Source: Danxiaibacter sp048498555 (GTDB lineage Bacteria > Bacteroidota > Bacteroidia > Chitinophagales > Chitinophagaceae). From it: DNA of 64,000 nt. Positions 47,648-56,613 of the stretch are shown here, in pieces. The DNA lies in assembly GCA_048498555.1 (NCBI GenBank), contig JBEHXT010000012.1, positions 124,001 through 188,000 of the forward strand, in the 5' to 3' direction. Positions within the stretch are counted from its first letter, which is position 1. The number at the start of each line of letters is the position of its first letter. The position numbers were made by a program, and so were the translations under genes. Below the pieces are notes generated by a model. That model made no database searches. It was not told the DNA's origin and saw only the letters and a program-made list of their open reading frames with translations.

Positions 47648-48595
47648 TCATTTATAAATAGCGAGTTCTTTCCATCCGTTGCTGCTGCGTCCTGCGCGGT
47701 ACATCCCGGCGCTATTTAAAACCATCACAGCATTTCCCCGGGCATCTACACCAATCATTCCCCCTTCACCGCCCATTTTAACCAGTTTTTCGTTCACCAC
47801 CACTTCCATCGCCTCCTGCAAACTAATTCCCTTATATTCCATCAAACAGCTTACATCGTACGCCGCTACAGACCTGATAAACATTTCCCCGTGGCCGGTG
47901 CAGCTAATGCCACACGTTTTATTATTGGCGTAAGTACCAGAACCAATCACCGGGCTATCTCCTATCCTACCGTACTTTTTATTCGTCATGCCCCCTGTGC
48001 TTGTTGCAGCGGCAATATTTCCATCTGCATCCAGAGCAACCGCGCCAACAGTACCGAACTTCTTATCTTTCATCAGCTCTTCCAGGTGCTGGTGCGTATG
48101 ATCCAAAGAATAATTATCAGAGTCCCTGATTGCCTTCCATTGATCATAGCGGAACTGTGAAAAGAAATATTCATCGGGTTCCAGCTTTATTCCCTGTTTT
48201 ATCGCAAAATCGGTAGCACCTTTTCCACTCAAAAAAACATGGTTGCTGTTGCGCATCACTTCCGTTGCCAGTTCAATTGGATTTCGAACATTTCTAACTC
48301 CGGTTACAGCGCCGGCATCCAATGTTTTACCATCCATAATGGCTGCGTCCATTTCCTGCACACCTTTCTTTGTAAAAACAGAACCTCTTCCTGCATTGAA
48401 GAGCATATTGTCTTCCAAAATAACGATGGCAGCTTTTATGGCATTAACAGCCGAACCACCTTCTTCCAACACCGCATACCCTCCGTCTAGTGCTTCCTGC
48501 AGTCCATCATAATAAGCCTGCTCTAGTTCTGGGGTCATGTCTTCTTTTAAAATAGTTCCTGCCCCACCATGGATCGCAAGCGTAATAGTCTGCAT
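47648..48595 (-). CDS. Plant-type isoaspartyl peptidase/L-asparaginase (Ntn hydrolase)
   Basis: 315 residues. Members mature by self-cleavage before a Thr that becomes the nucleophile; here it is Thr182 in KKFGTVGAVALD. Other family signatures are AIHGGAGT (7-14), GRGSVFTKKGVQEMDAAIMDG (69-89), STGGMTNKKYGRIGDSP (199-215) and SGTYANNKTCGISCTGHGE (219-237). It hydrolyses isoaspartyl dipeptides and asparagine. No signal peptide is seen, so it is cytoplasmic, unlike some secreted relatives of this group. It has its own terminator and a 203-bp upstream gap, so it is probably monocistronic. Confidence 0.94.
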   Translation of the reverse strand: MQTITLAIHGGAGTILKEDMTPELEQAYYDGLQEALDGGYAVLEEGGSAVNAIKAAIVILEDNMLFNAGRGSVFTKKGVQEMDAAIMDGKTLDAGAVTGVRNVRNPIELATEVMRNSNHVFLSGKGATDFAIKQGIKLEPDEYFFSQFRYDQWKAIRDSDNYSLDHTHQHLEELMKDKKFGTVGAVALDADGNIAAATSTGGMTNKKYGRIGDSPVIGSGTYANNKTCGISCTGHGEMFIRSVAAYDVSCLMEYKGISLQEAMEVVVNEKLVKMGGEGGMIGVDARGNAVMVLNSAGMYRAGRSSNGWKELAIYK

Positions 48596-48798
48596 GAATT
48601 TCTTCTCACTTTAACGGCGCCGAAATTAGTTATTTAAACAACTAATATTTTCCAATTTTCTGTGAAAGGTTTTGAATAATAGCTAAGAAATTGAGAAAAT
48701 TATTGAATAACTTTTAGTTATTAAATGTGGAATATCGGTAAAATATGGGCCTGAAAATTCACGCTTTATTCATCTATTTTCACATTAAAATTTATAAA

Positions 48799-49569
48799 TC
48801 AATCATATGGAGAGGGGCTTACGGACGTCCAGCCACCATCAATCACTAAACTTTGACCGGTAATATGCCCCGACGCCGGAGAGAGAAAGAAAAGAGCCGC
48901 ATTGGCAATATCTGATGTTTTGGCTGGCCGGCCCATGGGTGTAATAGTAGACCAGACCTTATCATAATCTTTATCTTCCAATGTGCGTTCAGTAGCGGTT
49001 GCGCCGGGAGCGATGGCGTTCACAGTTATTTTAAACTGAGATAATTCTATTACGAGGTTTTTTGCCAGCATTTCAAGCGCAGCCTTGGTCATTCCATAAG
49101 CAGCCAGGTTTTTATGCGCCTGGTGGCCGGTTACCGATGACATAAAAAGAATGCTCCCCCCGCTTCCCTGGCTGATCATTTGCTTTGAAGCTTCCTGCGC
49201 AAGGAAAAAACTTCCGCCAAGGTTGGTATGCAATACTTTGTAAAATGCATCGGGGGAATAGGTCAGAAAATCTCCGAACAAGGTAATACCGGCATTGGCC
49301 ATCACCATATTCAGATGGCCGAATTTATCAACGGCAGTAGAAACCATTTCACGAATGAAGCTGATATCGGCACAGTCGCCACCCATTCCAATGCAGGCAT
49401 CTGCATATGTGGCATTTATCTTTTCAACAGCCTGATCTGTTAACTGTTGATCAATATCATTGAGTAAAACCTTTGCGCCATTTTTGGCAAGCTGGCAACA
49501 AATTTCAAAGCCGATGCCCTGTCCGGCACCGGTTACTATAGCAACCTTTTGAGAAAAATCGTTAGACAT
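48799..49569 (-). CDS. SDR family NAD(P)-dependent dehydrogenase
   Basis: 256 residues, a classical short-chain dehydrogenase. It has TGAGQGIG (13-20), the acidic D38 after strand 2 (LLNDID, suggesting NAD preference), NAG (92-94), the catalytic Ser145, Tyr158 and Lys162 (SSVTG, YGMTK), PG (188-189) and the C-terminal ITGQSLVIDGGW. It is the last gene of a same-strand group with an IlvD/Edd dehydratase, a Gfo/Idh protein, an MFS transporter and a PhyH-type dioxygenase, so oxidation of a sugar or sugar lactone precursor is a reasonable guess. The exact substrate cannot be read from sequence. Confidence 0.92.
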   Translation of the reverse strand: MSNDFSQKVAIVTGAGQGIGFEICCQLAKNGAKVLLNDIDQQLTDQAVEKINATYADACIGMGGDCADISFIREMVSTAVDKFGHLNMVMANAGITLFGDFLTYSPDAFYKVLHTNLGGSFFLAQEASKQMISQGSGGSILFMSSVTGHQAHKNLAAYGMTKAALEMLAKNLVIELSQFKITVNAIAPGATATERTLEDKDYDKVWSTITPMGRPAKTSDIANAALFFLSPASGHITGQSLVIDGGWTSVSPSPYD

Positions 49570-49574
49570 GTTTA

Positions 49575-49606
49575 TAGCTTTCAGCTGTCAGCTATTAGCT
49601 TTCAGC
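49575..49606. repeat. Heptamer repeat, AGCTNTC family
   Basis: Units AGCTTTC, AGCTGTC, AGCTATT and AGCTTTC lie just 5' of the SDR start codon. Confidence 0.75.
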
Positions 49607-49618
49607 AAGTGAATGGAA

Positions 49619-49731
49619 AAGGTATCAGGTGTCAGGTATAAGGTTCCAGGTTAATTGGCTAACCAATTCGATAATCAAGGACCTTGATTGATCAAACTAC
49701 CTGATACCTGATTGCTAATACCTGGTACCTT
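49619..49731. repeat. Inverted pair of CAGGTAT/ACCTGAT heptamer arrays enclosing two small palindromes
   Basis: The left arm 49619-49650 is a run of GTATCAG/GTGTCAG/GTATAAG units. The right arm 49699-49731 is the same family in opposite orientation. Between them lie AATTGGctaaCCAATT (49653-49668) and AATCAAGGACCTTGATT (49673-49689). A single strand could fold into a stem with two side hairpins. It lies between the dehydratase and SDR genes. Confidence 0.7.
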
Positions 49732-49732
49732 C

Positions 49733-51445
49733 TTAATGTGAATCACGGGTAACCTGGCTGCCGGATTTTCCTTTTAGAAAATCAAGGTCAGCTCCTTTAT
49801 TAGCTTGTTCTACGTGTTTGATATATTGTCCCACATATCCCCTTTCAACATGAGGAGCGGGAGCCTTCCACTGTTGTTTTCTTTTAGCCAGTTCGTCATC
49901 GGGAACATGCAACTGCAACAACCTTGCATGCACGTCCAGCTCAATGATATCGCCATTCTGTACAAGAGCAAAATTGCCACCTTCAGTTGTTTCCGGCGTA
50001 GCATGCAAAACAACGGTTCCAAAGCCGGTGCCGCTCATTCTTCCATCGGAAATACGAACCATATCTTTTACACCTTTGGCCAACACTTTCTGAGGCAATC
50101 CCATATTACCAACTTCAGGCATACCGGGATAACCTTTCGGGCCAACATTCTTTAGTACCAGCACACAGGTCTCATCAACATCAAGCTCAGGATCATCAAT
50201 CCTTGCTTTATAATCTTCAATATTTTCGAACACAACCGCCCGGCCTTTATGCTGCATCAGGTGTTCGCTGGCCGCGGATGGCTTGATAACTGCACCCGTT
50301 TCACACAAATTCCCTTTCAGCACGACGATGCCTGATATTGGATTGAAAGGCTTATCAACACCGGAAATAACTTCCTCGTTATAACTAATCGAGCCCGCGT
50401 AGTTATCCCTCATCGTTTTGCCATTTACTGTAAGAGCATTGCTGTGTAATGTGTCAAGCAACCCTTTGATAACTGCGGGAAGGCCGCCGGCATAGTACAT
50501 ATCTTCCATGAAGTACTGTCCTGATGGCTGCAGATTCGCGATCAACGGAATATCCTTCGAGTATTTGTCAAAATCTTCTAACGTAAGATCAATGCCAACC
50601 CTGCCGGCAATCGCCAGTAAGTGGATCACAAAATTGGTTGATCCGCCAATAGCCGCGTTTACCATGATCGCATTTTCGAATGCCTCTCTTGTAAGAATAT
50701 CAGAAGGCTTGCGGTCTTCTTTGACCATTTTCACAATCTCGGAACCAGACATATGCGCCAGCACTTTCCTCGCTGCATCCGGAGCCGGAATAGCTGCATT
50801 ACCGGGCAATGTCATCCCTAATGATTCTGCCATACACGCCATTGTAGATGCCGTACCCATAACAGCGCAATGCCCATCGCTACGGCACATACCCGCTTCC
50901 GCCAAAAGCAATTCTTCATTGGTCATTTTACCGGAACGCACCGCTTCACTAAAACGCCAGATATCACTGGTACTAATGCTTTGACCGCGATGTTTGCCCG
51001 TAAGCATTGGGCCACCAGAAACAATGATTGAAGGAATATCAACACTGCACGCGCCCATCAGCAAAGCAGGTGTTGTTTTATCGCAACCACACAACAATAC
51101 AACGCCATCGATAGGGTTACCACGAATGGATTCTTCCACATCCATACTCACCAGGTTGCGAAACAGCATGGCTGTAGGTTTCATTAATGTCTCACCCAGC
51201 GACATTACCGGAAACTCAACCGGAAAGCCACCAGCCTCATACACGCCGCGCTTAACGCATTCTGCCAGTTCCCTAAAATGGCCGTTGCAAGGTGTTAGTT
51301 CACTCCACGTGTTACAGATTCCTATTACAGGCCTGCCGTCAAATTCATGCCCTGGGATGCCTTGCTTTTTCATCCACGCGCGATATATAAAACCGTCTTT
51401 ACCTTTTTTACCAAACCAGTTCTGGCTTCTCAATGCTTGCTTCAT
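49733..51445 (-). CDS. IlvD/Edd-family sugar-acid dehydratase (L-arabinonate dehydratase-like)
   Basis: 570 residues. The family carries an Fe-S cluster plus Mg2+ and removes water from 2,3-dihydroxy acids. GICNTWSELTPCNGHFREL (42-60), LLCGCDKTTPALLMGA (117-132) and AGMCRSDGHCAVMGTASTM (184-202) give Cys53, Cys121 and Cys193, the spacing of the [2Fe-2S] ligands in L-arabinonate dehydratase. The N terminus RSQNWFGKKGKDGFIYRAWMKKQG is typical of the sugar-acid branch, not of IlvD for branched-chain amino acids. It probably makes a 2-keto-3-deoxy sugar acid in a non-phosphorylating pathway. Neighbours (SDR, Gfo/Idh, MFS) fit this; the lactonase and aldolase are not in the window. An arabinonate, xylonate or fuconate substrate is equally possible. 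Confidence 0.9.
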   Translation of the reverse strand: MKQALRSQNWFGKKGKDGFIYRAWMKKQGIPGHEFDGRPVIGICNTWSELTPCNGHFRELAECVKRGVYEAGGFPVEFPVMSLGETLMKPTAMLFRNLVSMDVEESIRGNPIDGVVLLCGCDKTTPALLMGACSVDIPSIIVSGGPMLTGKHRGQSISTSDIWRFSEAVRSGKMTNEELLLAEAGMCRSDGHCAVMGTASTMACMAESLGMTLPGNAAIPAPDAARKVLAHMSGSEIVKMVKEDRKPSDILTREAFENAIMVNAAIGGSTNFVIHLLAIAGRVGIDLTLEDFDKYSKDIPLIANLQPSGQYFMEDMYYAGGLPAVIKGLLDTLHSNALTVNGKTMRDNYAGSISYNEEVISGVDKPFNPISGIVVLKGNLCETGAVIKPSAASEHLMQHKGRAVVFENIEDYKARIDDPELDVDETCVLVLKNVGPKGYPGMPEVGNMGLPQKVLAKGVKDMVRISDGRMSGTGFGTVVLHATPETTEGGNFALVQNGDIIELDVHARLLQLHVPDDELAKRKQQWKAPAPHVERGYVGQYIKHVEQANKGADLDFLKGKSGSQVTRDSH

Positions 51446-51943
51446 TCGTTAGATGTTATGAGCTATCAGCAGTTAGCGATCAGCTATCAGCGAAGCCCGG
51501 ATATGTTATTAATTACAAAAAAATAAGTACGAGTTACGAAGTACGAAGTACCTTGGCGTAACAGGTTTATTGTTTTCGGTTTTCGGTCTTCGCATCATTT
51601 TACTAATATTACCATAATTAGTTTTTATTAGAAAATAATGAACTTAGCTTTTGTACTACTATTAGGCATCGTTGCCACGCTCGCTTGTACTGTTTGCACG
51701 TTATTGAGCAATGAGCAAATACCTGAACTAAATTCCGTAACGATTAATAAGTACGAGTTACAAACTACCTAAGTGCTAACACATTTATTAATTTCTACCT
51801 TCAAAATTCTTAATAGGAAGAGAGAAAAATAAGCTTGTTTGAACCCAGGTACTTCGTAACTCGTACTTCGCACTTATAACTTTTAAGTTGTTCAAAGAAC
51901 CAAAAGCTGCCCCATCCTTCACCATTCACTATTCACCCTTCAT
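51446..51943. other. 498-bp intergenic region, repeats and one doubtful small frame
   Basis: Heptamer runs occupy 51461-51491 (AGCTATC family), 51525-51552 and 51841-51880 (AGTACGA family, the latter inverted), and 51917-51955 (ATTCACN family). A 44-codon frame at 51638-51772 begins with a hydrophobic stretch (MNLAFVLLLGIVATLACT), but its end runs into AGTACGA-type repeat sequence, so I treat it as doubtful. No terminator is clear. Confidence 0.6.
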
Positions 51944-53137
51944 CTACTTCACTTCTTTCTCTTCTATCTTCCCCGTGTGTTTATTTTTGACGATCACTTT
52001 TTTCGCGCCGTAGTGTGTCATCTCTTCTTTGATCAAATAGTTATCCGCATCATATTCTACAAGATGGCTATCTTTTGTCAGGCCTTCTTTACCACGCCAG
52101 ATATCCAGCTTTACGGGTTCCCACAGTTTGGTTTTCGCTGATTTATAAGCTGCGTCAATTATAGCGTTCACAACATATCCATCATAGAATGTTTCTCTTG
52201 GGTCCACACCTTTTTCTATGCTGTTGAACATATCCATGAACATGTGGTTGTAGCCCAGTTCATTTACTTCATCGCCAACAGGGAAAAGCCAGCCGGTATT
52301 GCTTTCAGCCTTTTCAGCAACATAGTCAGCACCTTTTCCGGTAGTAAACATTTCGAATCCTGTACGTAGAAAACTATTGATCCAGATAGTGCCTTCGCTT
52401 CCCATTACTTCATCTCGCAGATCCATACCGCCGCGGAAAGTCCAGCTTACCTCGAACTGGCCGATAGCCCCGTTTTCATATTTTACCAAACCGATAGCAT
52501 GGTCTTCGGCATCAATTGGCTTTACCTGTGTATCGGCCCAGCACATTACTTCAATAGGTTTGATATCCTTTCCTATATAACTTCTGCCGATTTCAATGCA
52601 ATGGCACCCAAGATCGAGAATACAGCCACCACCGGCCTGCTCAATATTCCAAAACCATTCGCTATGCGGGCCAGGATGCGTTTCGCGGCTCTTTGCCCAT
52701 AACACGCGGCCAACAGCACCATTCCTTACACTTTCATGCGCTTTGATAAATTTGGGGGTATATACAAGGTCTTCAAGGTATCCATTAAATATTCCTGCTT
52801 CTTCAACAGCAAGCAACATACGTTTTGCCTCTTCAGAATTGCGGCCAAGCGGCTTTGTTGTAATAACTGCTTTTTTGTGTTTGCAGCAAAGCATCACAGC
52901 TTCTTCATGCAAATTGTTTGGCAATGCAATACACACCACCTCAACATCCGGATTTGCAACTGCCTCTTCCATACTTGTTGTCCAGTGCTCACAATTATAA
53001 TCAGCAGCAAACTTTTTTGCGCTTTCTTCTCTTCTGGCATAAATGCATACTACCTTATCCCTGCTTCTTAAACCCTGTAAAGCGTCTGCGTAAAAACGGC
53101 CGATGAATCCGGCGCCGAGCATAGCAATTTTTTTCAT
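51944..53137 (-). CDS. Gfo/Idh/MocA family oxidoreductase with TKP in place of EKP
   Basis: 397 residues, with Rossmann motif GAGFIG (8-13). The family EKP is Thr94-Lys95-Pro96 (VITTKPLGRN): the catalytic-site Lys is kept but the Glu is lost. The substrate-side motif is DLGCHCIEIGRSYIG (175-189), with His179. The C-terminal domain (~125-370) is the usual beta-sheet dimer face, and the last ~25 residues are Lys/Glu-rich. It sits in the sugar-acid gene group between the dehydratase and the MFS transporter. Large gaps (498 and 289 bp) filled with repeats separate it from both, so co-transcription is uncertain. It probably oxidises or epimerises a sugar derivative. Confidence 0.9.
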   Translation of the reverse strand: MKKIAMLGAGFIGRFYADALQGLRSRDKVVCIYARREESAKKFAADYNCEHWTTSMEEAVANPDVEVVCIALPNNLHEEAVMLCCKHKKAVITTKPLGRNSEEAKRMLLAVEEAGIFNGYLEDLVYTPKFIKAHESVRNGAVGRVLWAKSRETHPGPHSEWFWNIEQAGGGCILDLGCHCIEIGRSYIGKDIKPIEVMCWADTQVKPIDAEDHAIGLVKYENGAIGQFEVSWTFRGGMDLRDEVMGSEGTIWINSFLRTGFEMFTTGKGADYVAEKAESNTGWLFPVGDEVNELGYNHMFMDMFNSIEKGVDPRETFYDGYVVNAIIDAAYKSAKTKLWEPVKLDIWRGKEGLTKDSHLVEYDADNYLIKEEMTHYGAKKVIVKNKHTGKIEEKEVK

Positions 53138-53148
53138 GACAATATCTT

Positions 53149-53185
53149 TAAGTTATAAGTTTTACGTTATACGTATTACGTTTTT
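53149..53185. repeat. Heptamer repeat, AAGTTAT/ACGTTAT family
   Basis: AAGTTAT, AAGTTTT, ACGTTAT, ACGTATT, ACG lie 12 bp 5' of the Gfo/Idh start codon, the same placement as the arrays upstream of the permease starts at 19856 and 22444. Confidence 0.75.
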
Positions 53186-53243
53186 GTCGTTAGATGATGA
53201 TTGAGCAAGTTAAGGCATCTTGAGGAAAATAGGATAATGAATT

Positions 53244-53416
53244 CAAAGTACGAAATACAAAGTACGAAGTACCCAACTACGGGCACCCGAGCTTTTTATT
53301 TCGGCATCAAAAACTGACTTGGACTAAAGGGATGACACCATGAGACAGGTTACAACAAAAACTGGCTGCTACACCTTTCACTATTGACTATTGACTATTG
53401 ACTATTGACTTTTCAC
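53244..53416. repeat. Two heptamer runs: AGTACGA and TTGACTA families
   Basis: AGTACGA/AATACAA units are at 53244-53273, and TGACTAT repeated about five times in perfect register at ~53383-53410, ending just before the MFS stop codon. Confidence 0.75.
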
Positions 53417-53426
53417 CAGCACTACA

Positions 53427-54653
53427 TCATCCCATTTCAACAGCGCCTGTTTCCATAGCGGTTCTTTTATTGTCTTTAAAAAATAGTTGAAAGAGGAACA
53501 ATACGGCAAGAGCAATTCCCGCAGGAACCATCCAAATGCTTTTCCAGTGAACAATATCTCCATTGGAATAAAAACTCTTCACATAGCCTGAGAGTAGCGA
53601 TCCTATCCACATTCCAATGCCATAAGTCGCCATAGTGATCATGCCTTGTGCGGAGCTTTGAATTTTAATGCCCGCTTTGCTATCTGTATATATCTGTCCT
53701 GTTACAAAAAAGAAATCGAAGCATACGCCGTGCAAAATAATACCGGCATACAGCATCCAAACACCGGGGCCGCTATCCCCAAAACCAAAGCACATGAACC
53801 TTAGTACCCATGCAATCATCCCAATAGCTATCATCCATTTTACGCCCAGCCGTTTAAAGAAAAAGGGAATAAGCAATATAAAAAAGGCTTCAGAAAATTG
53901 CCCTAATGTCATCTTGCTCGTAGGGTCAGGCAATCCTGTCTCCGTCAGGTATAAATTTGCAAGGCTATAATAAAATGAAAGCGGAATACAGATCAAAATA
54001 GATGAGATAAAAAAGATGGCAAATGACCTATCATTAAACAACACAAACGCATCGGCGCCCAATGTTTGCGCGAATGAAGCTTTAGCGCCCTTAGCTTTCG
54101 GAGGAGTGGCCGGAAGGAAAAAGCTCAGCAATCCCAACACAACTGAAGCAACTGCAGCCATTTTAAAAGTGAACACAAGTTGATCTGTGGAGATTTTGAA
54201 AACCTTGTCGATCAGCCAGCCTGTTGCAATCCAGCCAATGGAACCCAACACACGCACAGAGGCAAACTCTTTTCCGGGATCGCTCATCTGGCGAAAAGCC
54301 ACTGAATTTGCCAACGCCATTGTTGGCGCGTACATGAGCGAATACAATAACATCGGCCAATAGAAAAAAGCAGGATTGGTGATGGTAGTTATATACCAGA
54401 GTAATGCAGCACCTGCCAGGTGAAGCACCCCCAATACCCGTTCGGCGTTAAAAAATCGATCAGCTACCATACCCACAAAAAAGGGAGAGATAATGGTTGC
54501 AATGGCCATTGCGCTGTAAGCATCCCCTATCTGATCGCCGGTTGCAGACAGCACCTTATCTAAATAAGTGCCCATCGTTACATACCAGGAACCCCAAATA
54601 AAGAATTCTAAAAACATCATAGCAGAAAGCCTGGAGCGTATGGATACATTCAT
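53427..54653 (-). CDS. MFS transporter, NupG-like (nucleoside:H+ symporter family)
   Basis: 408 residues with about 12 membrane segments. LEFFIWGSWYVTMGTYL (15-31) and LMYAPTMALANSVAFRQM (~105-122) are marks of the Nuc_H_symport group, which contains NupG/XapB. Many Bacteroidota members sit in sugar-utilisation clusters and are believed to carry sugars or sugar derivatives, not nucleosides. Here it stands between a Gfo/Idh oxidoreductase and a PhyH-type dioxygenase, so import of the substrate of this gene group across the inner membrane is likely. No selectivity can be inferred. Confidence 0.9.
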   Translation of the reverse strand: MNVSIRSRLSAMMFLEFFIWGSWYVTMGTYLDKVLSATGDQIGDAYSAMAIATIISPFFVGMVADRFFNAERVLGVLHLAGAALLWYITTITNPAFFYWPMLLYSLMYAPTMALANSVAFRQMSDPGKEFASVRVLGSIGWIATGWLIDKVFKISTDQLVFTFKMAAVASVVLGLLSFFLPATPPKAKGAKASFAQTLGADAFVLFNDRSFAIFFISSILICIPLSFYYSLANLYLTETGLPDPTSKMTLGQFSEAFFILLIPFFFKRLGVKWMIAIGMIAWVLRFMCFGFGDSGPGVWMLYAGIILHGVCFDFFFVTGQIYTDSKAGIKIQSSAQGMITMATYGIGMWIGSLLSGYVKSFYSNGDIVHWKSIWMVPAGIALAVLFLFQLFFKDNKRTAMETGAVEMG

Positions 54654-54830
54654 GTGTGTTGTTTTGAGCTGTTAGCAGCAGAAGCTTATTAAAATATCTT
54701 GTCGGGTTAATTATTTTGAGGTTTGAGGTTTCCGGTATCAGATTTCAGATCTTGAATCGTTGTGACAATAAAATGATCGCAACTACAAAACAATAATCAC
54801 TACTGGCAATATTCAACCAAGACAAATTAA

Positions 54831-54854
54831 CCTGATACCTGATACCTGATACCT
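54831..54854. repeat. Heptamer repeat, ACCTGAT family
   Basis: Three perfect ACCTGAT units followed by ACCTTTT abut the stop codon of the dioxygenase gene at 54856. A degenerate run in the opposite orientation lies at ~54717-54750. Confidence 0.8.
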
Positions 54855-54855
54855 T

Positions 54856-55716
54856 TTACTTCGTTTCCACCTCTTTTTCCCAGCCACTTTCTTTCAATGC
54901 AGGATCATTTTCTTTTCTGAGAAAATCGCCTTCATCGCTTGCCCCAATGGCTTCTGATTGCAAAAGCATTTCGTCGGGGACTACCTGTACCGGCTCTTTC
55001 CATGCATTGGAGTCATCATTATAAGCAGGATTTGATAGCGAGTTATAACAAGAGATCAACGACCATCTTGGCCTGTCGCTTAAATTAGCTTCGGAACGAT
55101 GCAGCAGGTTACTATGAAAAAACAATGCATCACCCGGCTGCAGCTCTACATATACATGTTCCATTGTTTCGAGGCAATGATTCACCATTGCCATATCGGC
55201 GCCAACCTGCTCGCCCGCAAATCCATGGTTAACGCGGCCGAGCTTGTGTGAACCCTTAATTACCTGTAAACAACCGTTCGCCTGATTGGCTTCGGAAAGT
55301 GCAACCATAACACTTACCAACTGATCGGGAAACAGAAACTGGTTCTTATACCAGTAACCATAGTCCTGGTGCCATTCCCAGGCTCCGCCAACCTTTGGCT
55401 CTTTTTGCATGAGCTTCGTATGAAAATGACAAACAGGCGCTTCACTATCCAGCAGCTTGGCGGCGGAATAAACCATGCGCTCGCTTCTGATCAGCAAGCT
55501 ATATAAATCATTCCCGGGTTTGAACCAGAGTGTCAGCTTTGTCTTTTTACCGGATTGATCATTCAAATCAAACGCGTTGTTTTTAACTATCTCATCACCC
55601 ACGGCAAGCCCATATAATTTATTAATCTCTTCAGCGGAAAATAAATTACGGACGATAACGTATCCATCTTTGTGAAATGTTTGCACCTCATCGTTAGAAA
55701 GAATATACATTGGCAT
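54856..55716 (-). CDS. Phytanoyl-CoA dioxygenase (PhyH) family protein
   Basis: 286 residues, a 2-oxoglutarate/Fe(II)-dependent oxygenase fold. The iron triad is His116 and Asp118 in WEWHQDYGYW and His206 in FFHSNLLHRSEAN, with Arg217 (RPRWS) suited to binding 2-oxoglutarate. GCLQVIKGSHKLGR (148-161) is a strong family segment. Two ATGs two codons apart (55716, 55710) are both possible. Such proteins in Bacteroidota sugar clusters have no agreed substrate. It is the upstream gene of the same-strand group ending with the SDR at 48799, so it may process a related compound. Confidence 0.9.
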   Translation of the reverse strand: MPMYILSNDEVQTFHKDGYVIVRNLFSAEEINKLYGLAVGDEIVKNNAFDLNDQSGKKTKLTLWFKPGNDLYSLLIRSERMVYSAAKLLDSEAPVCHFHTKLMQKEPKVGGAWEWHQDYGYWYKNQFLFPDQLVSVMVALSEANQANGCLQVIKGSHKLGRVNHGFAGEQVGADMAMVNHCLETMEHVYVELQPGDALFFHSNLLHRSEANLSDRPRWSLISCYNSLSNPAYNDDSNAWKEPVQVVPDEMLLQSEAIGASDEGDFLRKENDPALKESGWEKEVETK

Positions 55717-55790
55717 AGCAGCATTTTTTAGTGCATGCTGAAAATACGAAAGAAAACTATTGGGCGGGAATTAAATTAGCGGGCAGATGT

Positions 55791-55867
55791 GAGGTTTGAG
55801 GTTTCAGGTATCAGGTTTGATGCGTGAAGAACAAAGGTTTCAGGCTTGAGGTTTGAGGCATAAGGCT
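55791..55867. repeat. Heptamer repeats, GAGGTTT and CAGGTAT families
   Basis: GAGGTTT, GAGGTTT, CAGGTAT, CAGGTTT, then after an interruption AGGTTTC, AGGCTTG, AGGTTTG, AGGCATA. Degenerate GACATCA words follow at ~55948-55970. Confidence 0.75.
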
Positions 55868-55990
55868 AAAAGGATGCAATCCATCAGCATCCCTAATTTC
55901 GAAGCTAACAGGATTAAATTTAGCAGCCGCACATAAAGAAATCAGACATCAAAAAATCCGACATCAGACATCTGCCTACATTGTACATCG

Positions 55991-56443
55991 TTAGTCAATC
56001 CACTTCTTGTCCTTATATATTTTATAGCCAATCTTCAGCGCGTCTTTTATTTGCTTATAAATTTCGTCGTCGGCTTTTTTAATATGGAAGCAACCTTTGC
56101 CTTTCAGCAATTTCAATAATTCAGGCTTAAAGACTTGTTTAACTTCCGTATCAGAATATACAGGCATAAAGTAAAAGCCTACATAACCTTTTTGCACAAG
56201 GGCCGATGCAAAATATACTTCCGGCCGCTTGCGCCCTTCTACTTCAATCTCCTTCTTGCTGATCAGCAACATCAGGCCATCTTTACCACCGACTTTAGTA
56301 ATGGAACCTTTCTCGTAAGGATTCAGCAATTCGACCAACTTATCGAATATCGGTACAAGCTCAGGCTGGCCGGCGGACTTATCAGTATACTTGATAGGGC
56401 TTGCATCACTTTTTGTTGTTGTAGTTGCCTTTGCCATAAACAT
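55991..56443 (-). CDS. DUF1801-like small cytoplasmic protein
   Basis: About 150 residues. The Lys/Thr-rich start MFMAKATTTTKSDASPIKYTDKSA is followed by a compact domain (~25-150) with VPIFDKLVELLNPYEKG, GGKDGLMLLISKKEIEVEGRKRPEVYFASALVQKGYVGFYFMPV-type central strands and CFHIKKADDEIYKQIKDALKIG near the end. This resembles the YdhG/DUF1801 fold, but the match is from memory and its function is unknown. ATGs at 56443 and 56437 are both possible. It is divergent from the MFS gene at 56614 across 170 bp. Confidence 0.7.
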   Translation of the reverse strand: MFMAKATTTTKSDASPIKYTDKSAGQPELVPIFDKLVELLNPYEKGSITKVGGKDGLMLLISKKEIEVEGRKRPEVYFASALVQKGYVGFYFMPVYSDTEVKQVFKPELLKLLKGKGCFHIKKADDEIYKQIKDALKIGYKIYKDKKWID

Positions 56444-56613
56444 GTTTTTATGGATGAATAAGACTGCTTGCAGACTATCTTAACGCTTTCACAATTGACG
56501 GAAACGATTTCGGCTTGATATAGATCAAACTTAATATTTTTTGATAAGTATTACACCATGCATTTAGGCACAATTGAATTAATTTTATCACGTTAAAAGA
56601 AGGAACCAAAACA

